NCBI GenBank assembly: GCA_016710935.1
Contig: JADJTY010000003.1
Location: 744,001-808,000, forward strand
Direction of reading: 5' to 3'
Source of the DNA: Chitinophagaceae bacterium
GTDB lineage: Bacteria; Bacteroidota; Bacteroidia; Chitinophagales; Chitinophagaceae
Length of the DNA stretch: 64,000 bases
Shown here one piece after another: positions 1 through 10,062 of this stretch. How positions within the stretch are numbered: the first letter of the stretch is position 1; every line of letters begins with the position of its first letter. The notes beneath the pieces are model-generated. The model had not been told where the DNA came from. It did no database searches and was given only the letters and a program-made list of their open reading frames with translations. The position numbers and the translations under genes were made by a program.

Positions 1-1809
1 GTTTTAGGTTTTACCAAAAGGGAAGTTTGGACAGTTCTGTTTTTTTTGCAAAACAGGCATTGTCCCGTTCCGAAAAAATTAACTTTAAAAGTGGAAAGGG
101 GTTTGCCTATTTAAACATTGGACTTGTAAGGGGGAGCGGAATGGAATATTCCGCTTTCGCTTGAAAATATGCATAAAGCTGCGGGCTTTTTTGAAGAGGC
201 TGGAAATAAAGCTTATTTGGGTGTTGCGTACAATGGCCTGGCTGCAACGCATTTTATGGAGGATAATTATCCTGCGACATTAGAGACCCTTTATAAGGCC
301 CTTAAATTGAATACTGAGTCGGGATACAAATTTGGACTTGCACACTGTTATTTTGTTTTCGGGATTTACTACACGGCCTGGAAAAATTTTAAAGAGGCTG
401 ATGAAAACTTTCAGAAGGCCATTAACCTTTTCCAACCGCTGGGAGAAAAGCATTCACTTTCGCATTGTTTCAGCTATAAAGGAGATATTGCTCTGGAATC
501 AGGCAAATACCAGGAGGCATTAGAAAATTTTACAACCGCTAAAAATATTTCCATGGAATTGGGTAGTCCGGGGTGGATACATTCACTTTTTTATGGTAGT
601 GTTGCCAGTGTTTATGAAAAACAAGGCGATTCAGCCATGATATTTCTCAATATAAAATCAGCAAACGAAAAATATAGGGCTGCAGAAAAAAATTACCTGG
701 CAGCCACAACATATGCAAAAACAGACGACACCTTAAATCTGCCCTATTGGTATAGCAGTATTGGAGGACTTTATTGTAAGATTGGCAAGATCACGGAAGC
801 AAAAAAATATCTTGTGGAATCTATCAGGCTTGCCAGGACATTAAACAGCATAGAAATTCTTAAAACAGCTTATTTACACCTTTCATTTACTGACAGTATT
901 GGTGGTAATTTTAAGCAGGCCTACGATAACTTTAAAAAACACATCTATTACCGGGATAGCCTTTTCAATGAAGAAAGTATCAGGAAGACGGAAGGCTATA
1001 AAATGCAGTATCAATTTGAAATAAAAGAAGAACAGATAAAACTCCTTAGTGCTGAAAATAAATTAAAAACAGTATTGGCATCTAGACAAAAACAGCAAAA
1101 GAATTTTGCCCTTACTGCAATTGTAGCTATACTTCTTTTTGGTGGTTTTGGCTTCTACCGCTACCGCCGAAGTAAAAAATTGCAAAGCCAGCGGGCCATA
1201 TTAAGTGAACGTCTCCGCATCAGCAGTGAGCTGCACGATGAAGTAGGGGCCACGCTCAGCGGCATTGCCATGTACAGCCATCTTACTAAAGAACAAATGA
1301 AATCGGGGCAAACGGCAGAAATTGAAAAGTCGCTGAACGTAATGCAGCAGTCATCAGTAAAAATGGTAGATAAACTGAGTGATATTGTATGGCTGATAAA
1401 TCCCGAACAGGATTCATTGAAGAAGCTGGTAACCAGATTGGAAGAATACGCAACAGATATGGCTGCTATTAAAAATATGCAGGTAAAGATAAGTGTGCCG
1501 GAAAAAATTGCAGATATTAATTTGCCCGTAGAAAACCGCCGTAACATCTACCTGTTTTGCAAAGAAGCCATCAACAATGCTGTTAAGTACAGCAACGCAT
1601 CATTGCTTGAGTTAACTGTAAAAGAAGTGAATGGTAAAGTTAAATTTTCAGTAAGTGATAATGGAAAAGGATTTGATGCGGTAATGGTAAGGCGTGGTAA
1701 TGGCCTGGAGAATATGCAGAAAAGGGCGGATGAGATAGGGGCTAAACTGATTTTGCAATCAAAAGAAAAGGGAGGGGCCTCTGTTTGCCTGCAATGCAAA
1801 ATTACCTGA
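1..1809 (+). CDS. TPR sensor histidine kinase (LiaS/NarX type), 5' partial, frameshifted
   Basis: Cytoplasmic-membrane sensor kinase of the HPK7 (LiaS/NarX) class that would phosphorylate a NarL-type regulator, probably the one encoded at 3244. From the ATG at 169 there are 546 residues: TPR-like helical repeats (about 1-270), a coiled coil (270-310), one membrane segment (about 313-331), a HisKA_3 dimerisation box SSELHDEVGATLSG with the phospho-accepting H356, and an HATPase domain with N-box KEAINNAVKYS and G-boxes SDNGKGFD and GNGLENMQKR. The gene does not begin at 169. Bases 3-161, in another frame, encode more TPR-like sequence (AKQALSRSEKINFKSGKGF) that ends at a TGA at 162-164. Removing one T from the TTT at 155-157 joins the frames as EYSASLENMHKAA. 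The true start lies left of the window. The kinase family call is sure; whether the frameshift is real is not known. Confidence 0.85.
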
Positions 1810-1876
1810 TTGATATTACAAGCTGATATATAGTTACAGTGGTTGTTTGGAAAAAGCTATTTTAAAATTGTTGCGT

Positions 1877-3201
1877 ATGGGAGCATTTGTAGTAGAAAAA
1901 TTTTATCTTTTTTTTCAGGGAGTGCTGGTTTTTCAAACCATCTTTCTGGGTATCGTTTATTTAATTACTTTCAAAAAAGACATTCTTATATACAGTACTT
2001 ATCTGTTGGCGCAAACTATTTATTTTTTTTGGAACGCTCCTTATACTTTTTTGGAATTGATGATAATGCCGTATTTGATTCTGCTTTTTACTTTTATGCA
2101 AACACGCCTTTAATTATTATTACTAATCTTTTATACACGTACTTTTTAACTTATTTTTTTACAGGTTTGTACAATAATAAAAAAAGAGATTTCTTAGTTA
2201 AACTTTTGGCAGGTATAGCCCTTTTCTTAGTTACTATTTCTGTTATATCAATTTACGTAAAACAATCAAACCAGTATATATTTTACCTGGCTAACCTTTT
2301 AAGTACGGGCTTTAGTATTTATATTTTCACAGGTATTTATAAAAAAAGAATACCAAACACAGGGTGGATAGTGACCGGGATGATACTGAACATCATTGGA
2401 AATGCCCTTACCGTACTTATGATTATACTGGAGCGATATGATATTCATCATCTTTTTACAGATGATTACCCATTATTTTTTATGCGCTGCGGTATTTTAG
2501 CCGACATCTTTTTTTACCTGATTGCCATTTTAAAAAAATGGAACTATCAGGAAAAACAGCTGGCAGTGCAGCAGATAGAAAGCCAGTTAGCTATTGAAAA
2601 AGTACGCAATAATATCAGCAGTCAGCTGCACGATGATATTGGCAGTACATTGAGCGGTGTATCTATGTACAGTCATTTGGCAAATGATTTGATGGAGAAG
2701 GGTGAATATGGTAACGCAAAAAAATCCTTACACATCATACAAAACTCAACCAATGAAATGGTCGAAAAATTAAGCGACCTGGTATGGTCGGCTAACCCAA
2801 AACAGGATTCGCTGCAATTACTTTTTGAGCGGCTGCAACAGTATGGATACGATATGTGCAATTCAAAAAATATGGTGTTTACATCTGCTATTACTATCGG
2901 AGATTTTTATTTGTCGGCAGAAAACCGCTACCAGCTTTATTTGTTTATTAAAGAAGCCATTAACAATGCTGTAAAATATAGTGATGCAGGGTTGTTACAA
3001 TTAAATGTAAAGGAAAGTAACCGGCTTTTGGAAATTACCATCAGTGATGATGGAAAAGGCTTTGATATTGATACTACAAAACGTGGAAATGGGTTAGATA
3101 ATATGCAAAAAAGGGCGGATGAACTGGGGGGAGATTTCAATATTCAATCAAAACCGGGCGCAGGTTGCTTGATTTCTTTAAAAGTAAAAATCACCCAATG
3201 A
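1877..3201 (+). CDS. membrane sensor histidine kinase (LiaS/NarX type), frameshifted
   Basis: Second HPK7-type kinase, paralogous in its catalytic half to the preceding gene. The C-terminal half has the H-box SSQLHDDIGSTLSGVS, N-box KEAINNAVKYSD, and G-boxes SDDGKGFD and GNGLDNMQKRADE. The N-terminal half is about seven hydrophobic segments, resembling 7TM sensor modules. The open frame that reaches the stop has only a TTG at 1843 and an unconvincing polar N-terminus. A different frame starting at ATG 1877 gives a good membrane segment (FFQGVLVFQTIFLGIVYLIT) but stops at 2111-2113. Adding one T to the six-T run at 2047-2052 joins them as APYTFFGIDDNAVF, so I take 1877 as the start and infer a one-base deletion. 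The stop codon lies inside a conserved regulatory motif that precedes the response regulator. Confidence 0.82.
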
Positions 3202-3236
3202 GGTATTGTACCTTTATAATAAAAAACACAGTTTTG
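3186..3236 (+). promoter_or_regulatory. conserved operator/promoter motif, copy 1 (before response regulator)
   Basis: Bases 3186-3209 carry AATCACCCAATGAGGTATT with flanking A's, an imperfect inverted repeat (ATCACCCA / ATACCTCA on opposite strands, 5 of 8 matching). The same sequence stands in front of three nearby genes. Exactly 20 bases after its terminal TATTG lies CAGTTTTG (3229-3236), a 7/8 match to the Bacteroidota -7 element on conserved positions. The regulator's ATG at 3244 is only 7 bases further on, so the transcript would be nearly leaderless if this -7 is used. The role as operator is inference. Confidence 0.6.
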
Positions 3237-3243
3237 CAGTAGT

Positions 3244-3894
3244 ATGATGGATATAAGAGTAGCCATATTTGAAGATAATAAACTGGTTAGGGATGCCCTG
3301 GAAACCATTTTAAATGGTACACCGGGTTATACCTGCTGTGGTACATCTGCAGATGGAAATCACTGGTTACAGGATGTGAAACGCAGTGAACCTGATGTGA
3401 TTTTGATGGATATTGAAATGCCCGGCCTCAACGGGATAGAAGTAAGCCAGCAACTGCACCAGGCTTATCCCGATGTAAAGATTCTGATACAAACCGTATT
3501 TAACGACAGCGAAAAAATATTTAATGCCCTGTGTGCCGGTGCCAGCGGGTATATACTAAAAAACGACAGCCCGGTTAAATACCTTGAATCCATAAACGAA
3601 GTGTATAATGGCGGATCACCGATGAACCCAATGGTGGCCAAAAAAGTACTGGGCTTTTTCTCGGGTAAAAATGTAATACGCATTGCCCCCGAAGAAAACG
3701 ATTATCAACTGAGCCAGCGGGAAAAAGAAATACTGCAACTGATGGTTGGCGGCGATAATTATAAAAGCATTGCCGCCAAAGCGTTTATAAGTTACGAAAC
3801 CGTACGTACACACGTAAAAAATATCTACAAAAAACTACACGTAGCCTGCCGCAGCGAAGCTGTTTTTAAAGCCATGCAGCAGGGAATTGCCTGA
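3244..3894 (+). CDS. NarL/LuxR-family response regulator
   Basis: Two-domain DNA-binding response regulator, 216 aa, a normal length. The receiver domain (about 3-122) has acidic residues E10/D11, the phosphorylation site D56 in LMDIEMPG, T84 and K106 in GYILKND. The C-terminal LuxR-type HTH (about 153-215) has LSQREKEILQLMVGG and ISYETVRTHVKNIYKKL. It lies 42 bases after the second of two cognate-type kinases, so the three probably form a signalling unit. Its own promoter carries the motif found before three downstream secreted-protein genes, so autoregulation and a local regulon are likely (inference). ATG at 3247 is an equally possible start. Confidence 0.93.
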   Translation: MMDIRVAIFEDNKLVRDALETILNGTPGYTCCGTSADGNHWLQDVKRSEPDVILMDIEMPGLNGIEVSQQLHQAYPDVKILIQTVFNDSEKIFNALCAGASGYILKNDSPVKYLESINEVYNGGSPMNPMVAKKVLGFFSGKNVIRIAPEENDYQLSQREKEILQLMVGGDNYKSIAAKAFISYETVRTHVKNIYKKLHVACRSEAVFKAMQQGIA

Positions 3895-3907
3895 GTACAC
3901 TCTTAAT

Positions 3908-3958
3908 AAAAATCACCCAATGCGGTATTGTTTGCCTTACCAATTTTATAAACCTTGC
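3908..3958 (+). promoter_or_regulatory. conserved operator/promoter motif, copy 2 (before GEVED protein)
   Basis: Bases 3908-3931 repeat the motif as AATCACCCAATGCGGTATT, one base different from the other copies. The -7 region 19-20 bases downstream (AAACCTTG, 3950-3957) is a weak match to TAnnTTTG. The motif lies 54 bases before the preferred start at 3985. Confidence 0.55.
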
Positions 3959-3984
3959 TGTTATAAAACTAAATGTTTACAGCA

Positions 3985-6900
3985 ATGCGCAAATTTACAA
4001 GCTTTTTTATTGTAGCAATTTTTTTGGGTAATGCAGTATCGGCCCAGTTTCCGTTACCGTATTGTGCCGAAAGTTATACATCAGCCGTTGAGCCTATAAC
4101 CCAGGTAATATTTGCCAATATTGATCAAACATCATCTGCTGTTGTTAATGGTTCGGCCGAACACCAGGATTTTACTTCCGAAAAAGGTTATGTGGTACCC
4201 GGCGGCACTTATACCATTACCGTAAAAGGCAATACCAATGGAAATTTTTTAAACCTGCTGAGGCTTTATATAGACTGGAATAATGATGACATTTTGAGCG
4301 GCCCGGGTGAGATATATTCGCTTCCATCAATAACCAATTCCACCGGTACAGATGCGATAGTTAGCACATTAAATATTGTTGTACCTGCTAATGCAAGTAT
4401 TGGTAATCATCGCATGAGGGTATCAAAAAAAAGAAATACTACACCAAATATCTGCAGCACCAGTGGTTTTGGCCAGTCAGAGGATTATACCATTGAAGTT
4501 TTTTCGGCCGCACCGTATTGTAACAATCATTATCCGGTAGTTATTTCCGCAATAACAAATGTAAGTTTTGCACGTATTGATAATACAACAAGTGCAACAG
4601 CGGGTGCTACTGGACCCACCCAGGATTTTACAAATATCAGTACCGTTGTTGTAAAAGACAGCTCATACAATTTAAGTGTTAAGGGTAATACAAATGGTGC
4701 CGTTACCCATTACATACGTGCTTTTATTGACTGGAATAACGACAATGATTTTTTAGATGCCAATGAAAGTTATGATGTAGGCACTATTACCAACTCAACA
4801 GGTGTAGATGCAATTTTTTCAAGCACAGCTATTACAGTACCAGCTAATGCCACAGCAGGTTATACACGATTACGTGTAACAAAAAAATCGGTTGGTTTTG
4901 CGCTGCCCTGCGATTCGGTAAACAGGGGCCAATCGGAAGATTATACCATACACATTGTAGAAAAAATAAGAGCTGTAATTGATGATGGAAATGCTTACCT
5001 GCAGGGTGATTATGTAGAAGTAGGTTTAAACCATTGCGGCGGCTGGGGTACTTTTGGTAAAGCACCGGTTGAGTATCATGCCAGGAGTGGTGTGGGTGTG
5101 GGAATTCCGGGTAATGATATGCTTAACCTGGGATTTATTGCCGACCCCGAAAAAAATGGCTGGACAGTAGGTAGCCCTAATTTATATAATGGCGATTATT
5201 TTTTGCCTGTTGCACCTTATGTGGGTTGGGGAATTACTATTAATGGCTTTGATTATGGTACTGATAGAACAAACAGTAGCGAAACAGTATGTGATAATTT
5301 GCCAGGTGGTGGAATACCGATGCCTGGTGCTAATATTGCAGCTAATATAAATGGTACTAAAGCATCAAGCACATGGCAGGGTAATGGTAGCGGCATATTG
5401 CTCAAAAAAATTACCTCAGTAAAACAAGATAAAGTATATTTTACTGTACAAATAAAACTGTACAATACCACAGCAAGTACTATTAATAATATTTACTACG
5501 GAGAATTTGTAAATCCTGATCCTGATTATTTTTATAATGGATCAACAACTAATGTAAACAACAGCAATAACATCATTTATCAAAACCCGGCAGATGGGAA
5601 ATCTTTAATACAAGCTATTGGCATACCCGGTTTGCAATCGTATATCGGTTTAGGAAGTAAAGATTGCCGCTCAAAAGTATTTAGGGGTATCAACATACCC
5701 GCTGAACCTGGTGGATTCGCTAATGATTGGTATGTAGCTGCTGCAGGTAGCGATGTTTCACTAAGTGGCGGAGATACAGGCCCTGTCAATAACCATTGCA
5801 TTGGTATAAGCTTTAACGTAGGCAGTATTTTACCCGGCGATAGCACCACATTTACCTATGCTTATATTTTAAAGGCTGAAGATTATAATGATGCCCTGGA
5901 TGAAACAGACCCAACATTTACCAGCAATGCTATAACTGTACCTGCCGGAGGCACTTTTACGCCTTGTGCCAATAGCACCAATACTGTTAAATTAAATGAT
6001 GCAGATGCATACACCTGGACATGGAGCCCGGCTACCGGTTTAAATACCACCATTGGCAAGCAGGTAGACATGACTGTAACCACCACACCCATAACTTATA
6101 CGTTAACCGGTGTGGCACTTAATGGATGTGCTGATAAAACGATTACGTTATATGTTGAACCTGTAAATATTTCAACGTTAACAACACCGGCCAGTGTAAG
6201 CAAATGCGTTGGCGATGTACCTGTTTTATTAACTGCCACAGGAGGCAATTTTACAAGTGCTGTTGTTTTTAAAGATGATTTTAATAACGAAGGCAACTCC
6301 TGGAACAAGTTTAATAATTCAACAGGCGGTGCAATTGCAAATGCAGCTTTCACACTCCGCCCCAATGGGTATACATATTCTACCATTCCGGTTACATTTA
6401 ACAGTAATGATAATAGCCAGTTTTATTTAACCAATAGCTATGCACAAACGGGCGGCACTGCTACAAGAACAATATTACAATCGGAGCCATTAGGAACATT
6501 AAATAACTCGTCTTTTGTCGTTAGTTTTTATCATTACCTTAGAGACCCATTATCATCAAACACAGCACTTTTAGAAACCTCTTCTGATGGCATTAACTGG
6601 ATTATTTTACATTCCTTTACATCAACACAGGGGGCGCCTAACAATTTTATATTCTTTTCCAAGGCTTCACCTTTTCCAGTAGAGTACATCAGGTTTAGGT
6701 ATACCGAATCACCTACCAGTTTTTATTGGGCAATTGATAATGTAAAAATTACTACAAGCGGTCGCCGCATTACCTGGGCACCCTTAGCAGGCTTATATAC
6801 AGACGCAGCTGGCACCATTCCCTACACTGGAACATTTGCAACAAGTGTATATGCCAATCCTGCAAGCAACACGCTATATACGGCCTCGGCTAATTTTGGT

Positions 6901-8070
6901 GCCTGTACAAAAACAAGTAATACTAATGTAGTTGTAAATTCGCTCAGTACTACACTGGCAGGTATTGTTGGCAGTACAGTTTGCCAAAATAAATTGGTAG
7001 ATACGGCAGGATCTGTTTTTAATAACAACACTTGTAACCCCATAGCTAAAGTAAAACCAGCGGGTGCCAGCCCGGTCACAGGCCAAATTAATACCTGTGT
7101 TTATATTGACCCTGCTGTTTTACCATTTTATAATGCCGAGCCATACCTGCAAAGGCATATTGATATTTTACCTGCAACAAATGCAGCCACATCAACCGCC
7201 AGGGTTACCTTGTATTTTACCGATGCAGAGTTTGAAACCTACAATGCAAATAATATGGTGTGGCCCGATTTGCCCACCGTAGCCGGTGGAGGAAATACAG
7301 ATACAAGAAGAAGTAATTTAAGAATAACGCAGTATCACGGTACGCCCAATACAAATCCATCTCAACCTAATAATTACAGCATGTCAACAGGTGTTTATAT
7401 TAACCCTGCCGATAATGATATATTCTGGAATGGGAATTACTGGGAAGTGTCTTTTGATGTTGCAGGCTTTTCGGGTTTCTATGTACATACCAATTTAAGT
7501 TTTCCTTTGCCGGTTAACATCAATTATTTAAACGGAAAAAATCAGGGCAATACAAATTTACTGCAATGGAAAGTTACCTGCAACAGTACACCAAAAGTTA
7601 CACTTGTTTTAGAGCGAAGTGCCGACAGTCGAACATTTAATGCAATCAATAGAATAAATGCAGCAGCAGCCGAATGTACGCAATCATTTAGCCATACTGA
7701 TAATGATCCTTTGCAGGGTATAAATTATTACCGGCTAAAAGTAACAGATGCTGATGGAAAAATTACGTACAGTAATACCATTGCTTTGGTAAATGCGGTT
7801 AAGGGCATTTATATAACGGGCATTACGCCAAACCCAATAAATAAAGACGGCTCTTTTAAACTGAATATTACCTGTGCCAAAACAGAAAAATTAGAAATGA
7901 TAATTACAGATATGCAAGGCAGGCTGGTGCAAAAGCAATTGATAGCAATTGCCGCCGGTAATAATGCTGTTACTATACTGGTGCCAGAATTAGTAGCCGG
8001 AACATATACAATCGGGTGCACAAATCTTGCAGGCGATAAAACAAAGCCGGTAATGTTTATAAAGCCATAA
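3985..8070 (+). CDS. large secreted protein with two GEVED domains and T9SS type A sorting domain
   Basis: Exported protein of 1361 aa, probably surface-bound or released by the type IX system. I prefer ATG 3985 over ATG 3973 because it opens directly on a signal peptide (MRKFTSFFIVAIFLGNAVSA). Two tandem GEVED-type domains follow, each with YC at its start, a DWNND calcium-loop-like motif (YIDWNNDDI, FIDWNNDND) and a closing GQSEDYTI. The middle has a WSPATGL-type adhesive repeat and a jelly-roll-like segment (FKDDFNNEGNSWNKF ... YWAIDNVKI). The C-terminus has a fibronectin-like stretch (LLQWKVTCNS ... YYRLKVTDADGKITYSN) and a T9SS type A domain (ITPNPINKDGSFKL ... AGTYTI). The conserved upstream motif suggests control by the regulator at 3244. 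Ligand and biological role are unknown. Confidence 0.85.
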   Translation: MRKFTSFFIVAIFLGNAVSAQFPLPYCAESYTSAVEPITQVIFANIDQTSSAVVNGSAEHQDFTSEKGYVVPGGTYTITVKGNTNGNFLNLLRLYIDWNNDDILSGPGEIYSLPSITNSTGTDAIVSTLNIVVPANASIGNHRMRVSKKRNTTPNICSTSGFGQSEDYTIEVFSAAPYCNNHYPVVISAITNVSFARIDNTTSATAGATGPTQDFTNISTVVVKDSSYNLSVKGNTNGAVTHYIRAFIDWNNDNDFLDANESYDVGTITNSTGVDAIFSSTAITVPANATAGYTRLRVTKKSVGFALPCDSVNRGQSEDYTIHIVEKIRAVIDDGNAYLQGDYVEVGLNHCGGWGTFGKAPVEYHARSGVGVGIPGNDMLNLGFIADPEKNGWTVGSPNLYNGDYFLPVAPYVGWGITINGFDYGTDRTNSSETVCDNLPGGGIPMPGANIAANINGTKASSTWQGNGSGILLKKITSVKQDKVYFTVQIKLYNTTASTINNIYYGEFVNPDPDYFYNGSTTNVNNSNNIIYQNPADGKSLIQAIGIPGLQSYIGLGSKDCRSKVFRGINIPAEPGGFANDWYVAAAGSDVSLSGGDTGPVNNHCIGISFNVGSILPGDSTTFTYAYILKAEDYNDALDETDPTFTSNAITVPAGGTFTPCANSTNTVKLNDADAYTWTWSPATGLNTTIGKQVDMTVTTTPITYTLTGVALNGCADKTITLYVEPVNISTLTTPASVSKCVGDVPVLLTATGGNFTSAVVFKDDFNNEGNSWNKFNNSTGGAIANAAFTLRPNGYTYSTIPVTFNSNDNSQFYLTNSYAQTGGTATRTILQSEPLGTLNNSSFVVSFYHYLRDPLSSNTALLETSSDGINWIILHSFTSTQGAPNNFIFFSKASPFPVEYIRFRYTESPTSFYWAIDNVKITTSGRRITWAPLAGLYTDAAGTIPYTGTFATSVYANPASNTLYTASANFGACTKTSNTNVVVNSLSTTLAGIVGSTVCQNKLVDTAGSVFNNNTCNPIAKVKPAGASPVTGQINTCVYIDPAVLPFYNAEPYLQRHIDILPATNAATSTARVTLYFTDAEFETYNANNMVWPDLPTVAGGGNTDTRRSNLRITQYHGTPNTNPSQPNNYSMSTGVYINPADNDIFWNGNYWEVSFDVAGFSGFYVHTNLSFPLPVNINYLNGKNQGNTNLLQWKVTCNSTPKVTLVLERSADSRTFNAINRINAAAAECTQSFSHTDNDPLQGINYYRLKVTDADGKITYSNTIALVNAVKGIYITGITPNPINKDGSFKLNITCAKTEKLEMIITDMQGRLVQKQLIAIAAGNNAVTILVPELVAGTYTIGCTNLAGDKTKPVMFIKP

Positions 8071-8072
8071 AC

Positions 8073-8123
8073 AAAAATCACCCAATGAGGTATTGTAACA
8101 ACAAACTCTTATTAAGATATTTG
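8073..8123 (+). promoter_or_regulatory. conserved operator/promoter motif, copy 3 (before lipoprotein)
   Basis: Bases 8073-8096 carry AATCACCCAATGAGGTATT, identical to copy 1. TATTG (8091-8095) is followed after exactly 20 bases by GATATTTG (8116-8123), a good -7 element, and the ATG lies 32 bases further on. This is the best promoter layout of the four copies. Confidence 0.6.
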
Positions 8124-8155
8124 TTCTGTATTCATTAACGCAACAATAAAATAAC

Positions 8156-8620
8156 ATGCGAAACATTATCTACCTTTTATTGCTTACCTTTTTTTTAGCT
8201 GCTTGCAATAGCTCATCAGAAAAAAAGAAAATAACAGGCACCTGGACAATTTACTCTGCTTATATTAGCCGGACAATTGATGACAGCAAGAACTTAAGCC
8301 AAAGAGAAATATTAACAGACTCATTATTGAAAGCAGGGCTTAGCGGATCTACTTACACTTTTACCGATGATGGCAAAGTAACCATTTTGCAAAACGGTGA
8401 AAAAATGGAAGGTACCTGGCAAATGGCGAAAGATAAAGATGGTAAAACGGAACTATCTGTCATTGAAATGAAAGGCGCCGATTGGTCAGAAGCATGGACA
8501 CCATCCAACGGCGAAAGCCTGTTTTTGATGAAAGGAATGGATGATTACATAGGTGCAAAAATTTTTCCTGCTAATGATGATGGTAGCAATGTTGTGTATC
8601 AGCTGAGCAGAAAAAAATAA
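8156..8620 (+). CDS. lipoprotein, lipocalin-like fold predicted
   Basis: Lipoprotein of 154 aa. A signal peptide with lipobox FLAAC makes C17 the lipidated residue, followed by a Ser-rich linker (NSSSEKKK). The body starts ITGTWTIYSAY and continues GSTYTFTDDGKVTILQNGEKMEGTWQM, the alternating pattern of lipocalin-like Bacteroidota lipoproteins. No catalytic residues are apparent. It stands alone behind the third copy of the conserved promoter motif, so it probably belongs to the same regulon as the neighbouring secreted proteins (inference). The exact function is not recognised. Confidence 0.78.
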   Translation: MRNIIYLLLLTFFLAACNSSSEKKKITGTWTIYSAYISRTIDDSKNLSQREILTDSLLKAGLSGSTYTFTDDGKVTILQNGEKMEGTWQMAKDKDGKTELSVIEMKGADWSEAWTPSNGESLFLMKGMDDYIGAKIFPANDDGSNVVYQLSRKK

Positions 8621-8872
8621 AAATTGCTGCTACAATAATAACCTCAGGTAGATAATCAAATATTAATGAATCACGAATTTATATAAAACAATCTCCGCTT
8701 TGGAATGAAACAATCGTAAATCCTGGAAAGGGTGAAGTATATGCCAATTTCATTTATATAAAAATAGTTAGTGGTTACTCCCCGAAAAAATTCTTTGGTG
8801 ATTTTTGTTGCCGGAATACTCAAATTATACCTACGATAATTTAATAAATCATTTTCCATTAAAACTTACACA

Positions 8873-9877
8873 ATGCTAAAACATTTCTTTTTATTTATTT
8901 CTGCGGCATTCATCGCCGCAACTTCGCTGGCTCAAAACAATGGAACAGTAAAGTTTAATAATGTTCCTTTTACCAATGAAAGTGTAGCAGGTAAAACAAG
9001 TTTTAAATCCAATGAGTTTATTTATGCCCGGGTGGAACTGGGAAAAACAGTTAAAGAGTATTTTCAAATAGAAGAACCCGATAGGCCAACAAAGCCGCAC
9101 ATATTAATCTTTAAGTATAAAGTCATTTATACAGTCCCAAATGGTAAAACCTATGAAGAACGGTTTACTAATGGAGATTATATGTATGTAAAGCCAGAAG
9201 ATCTTACCAAAACTTATATAGACCTGGATATACTACCCGATCCGGCCCTGGCGAATGATGTGTTTTGTATGGTTAGTAATTTTCAAGGCGGAATGTACAC
9301 CAGCCCTATATATAGAGTAAGGCCGAAAGGATATAAAAATAATTCTATCATAAATTATAGCATTCAATTGGTGGGTGGTACTACCGTGGCTAACAATTCT
9401 GGTAATGAAAATTTGCCAAAAGTAACCGGCAATTTTGATTTAATTATTAATCATTCCGACGAACCTTTTATAAAACTAAATAGCGATCTGGCCGATAAAA
9501 AAGTACAAACCGCTGGTTTGAGTCTTTCAAGTCTTCCCCCCATATTCTTCAAGCCATTTAAAACAACTGATCCCAAACTAACTGCTGCAAAACTAGCTGC
9601 TATTCTTAAACGGGATTATCCGCATCGTAAGATTTTGAAAATGGCATTAGACTCCGATGGTGGTCAACTTTGGATGATTTCCAAAAATGATTTTGGCATT
9701 CCCCGTTACCGGTATTTTAAGGGCTTGCTACATGTGGCCTATATGGAAGATGGTGTATGCAAAGTGGGCAGTGTTGAACTTATTGAAAATTATCTGGGTT
9801 CGGGCACGTATGCTGCATTAGGGGCCGACTACTGGTCGGAGTATGACAGATCAATAAATTGTGCGGCGGTGAAGTAG
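8873..9877 (+). CDS. exported protein of unknown function
   Basis: 334 aa with a clear signal peptide (MLKHFFLFISAAFIAATSLAQ). The N-terminal half looks beta-rich (FNNVPFTNESVAGKTSFKSNEFIYARVELG); the C-terminal part contains KLTAAKLAAILKRDYPHRKILKMAL and a WSEYDRSINC end. I see no sorting domain, lipobox or membrane anchor, so it is probably periplasmic. Unlike its neighbours it lacks the conserved AATCACCC motif upstream. The family is not recognised. The call as a real gene rests on length, signal peptide and start position. Confidence 0.75.
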   Translation: MLKHFFLFISAAFIAATSLAQNNGTVKFNNVPFTNESVAGKTSFKSNEFIYARVELGKTVKEYFQIEEPDRPTKPHILIFKYKVIYTVPNGKTYEERFTNGDYMYVKPEDLTKTYIDLDILPDPALANDVFCMVSNFQGGMYTSPIYRVRPKGYKNNSIINYSIQLVGGTTVANNSGNENLPKVTGNFDLIINHSDEPFIKLNSDLADKKVQTAGLSLSSLPPIFFKPFKTTDPKLTAAKLAAILKRDYPHRKILKMALDSDGGQLWMISKNDFGIPRYRYFKGLLHVAYMEDGVCKVGSVELIENYLGSGTYAALGADYWSEYDRSINCAAVK

Positions 9878-9994
9878 AAACCTCCGTGCTGAAATGATTT
9901 GTTGCCCGCTTGACAGGAGACAAAACGGGGGCGTTTACGGGTTAGTGAAAACTAACGGCAGTGAAAATTTGAAATCCTTTTTTTGCACAAGCTT

Positions 9995-10045
9995 AAAAAT
10001 CACCCAATGAGGTATTCCCTGTAAAAACCCAAACAAATAGTTTAG
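9995..10045 (+). promoter_or_regulatory. conserved operator/promoter motif, copy 4 (before FG-GAP protein)
   Basis: Bases 9995-10016 carry AATCACCCAATGAGGTATT; the usual final G is C. After TATTC (10013-10017) and exactly 20 bases comes TAGTTTAG (10038-10045), close to TAnnTTTG. The ATG is 17 bases further on. Confidence 0.58.
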
Positions 10046-10062
10046 CATCTTAAAATTATTTT

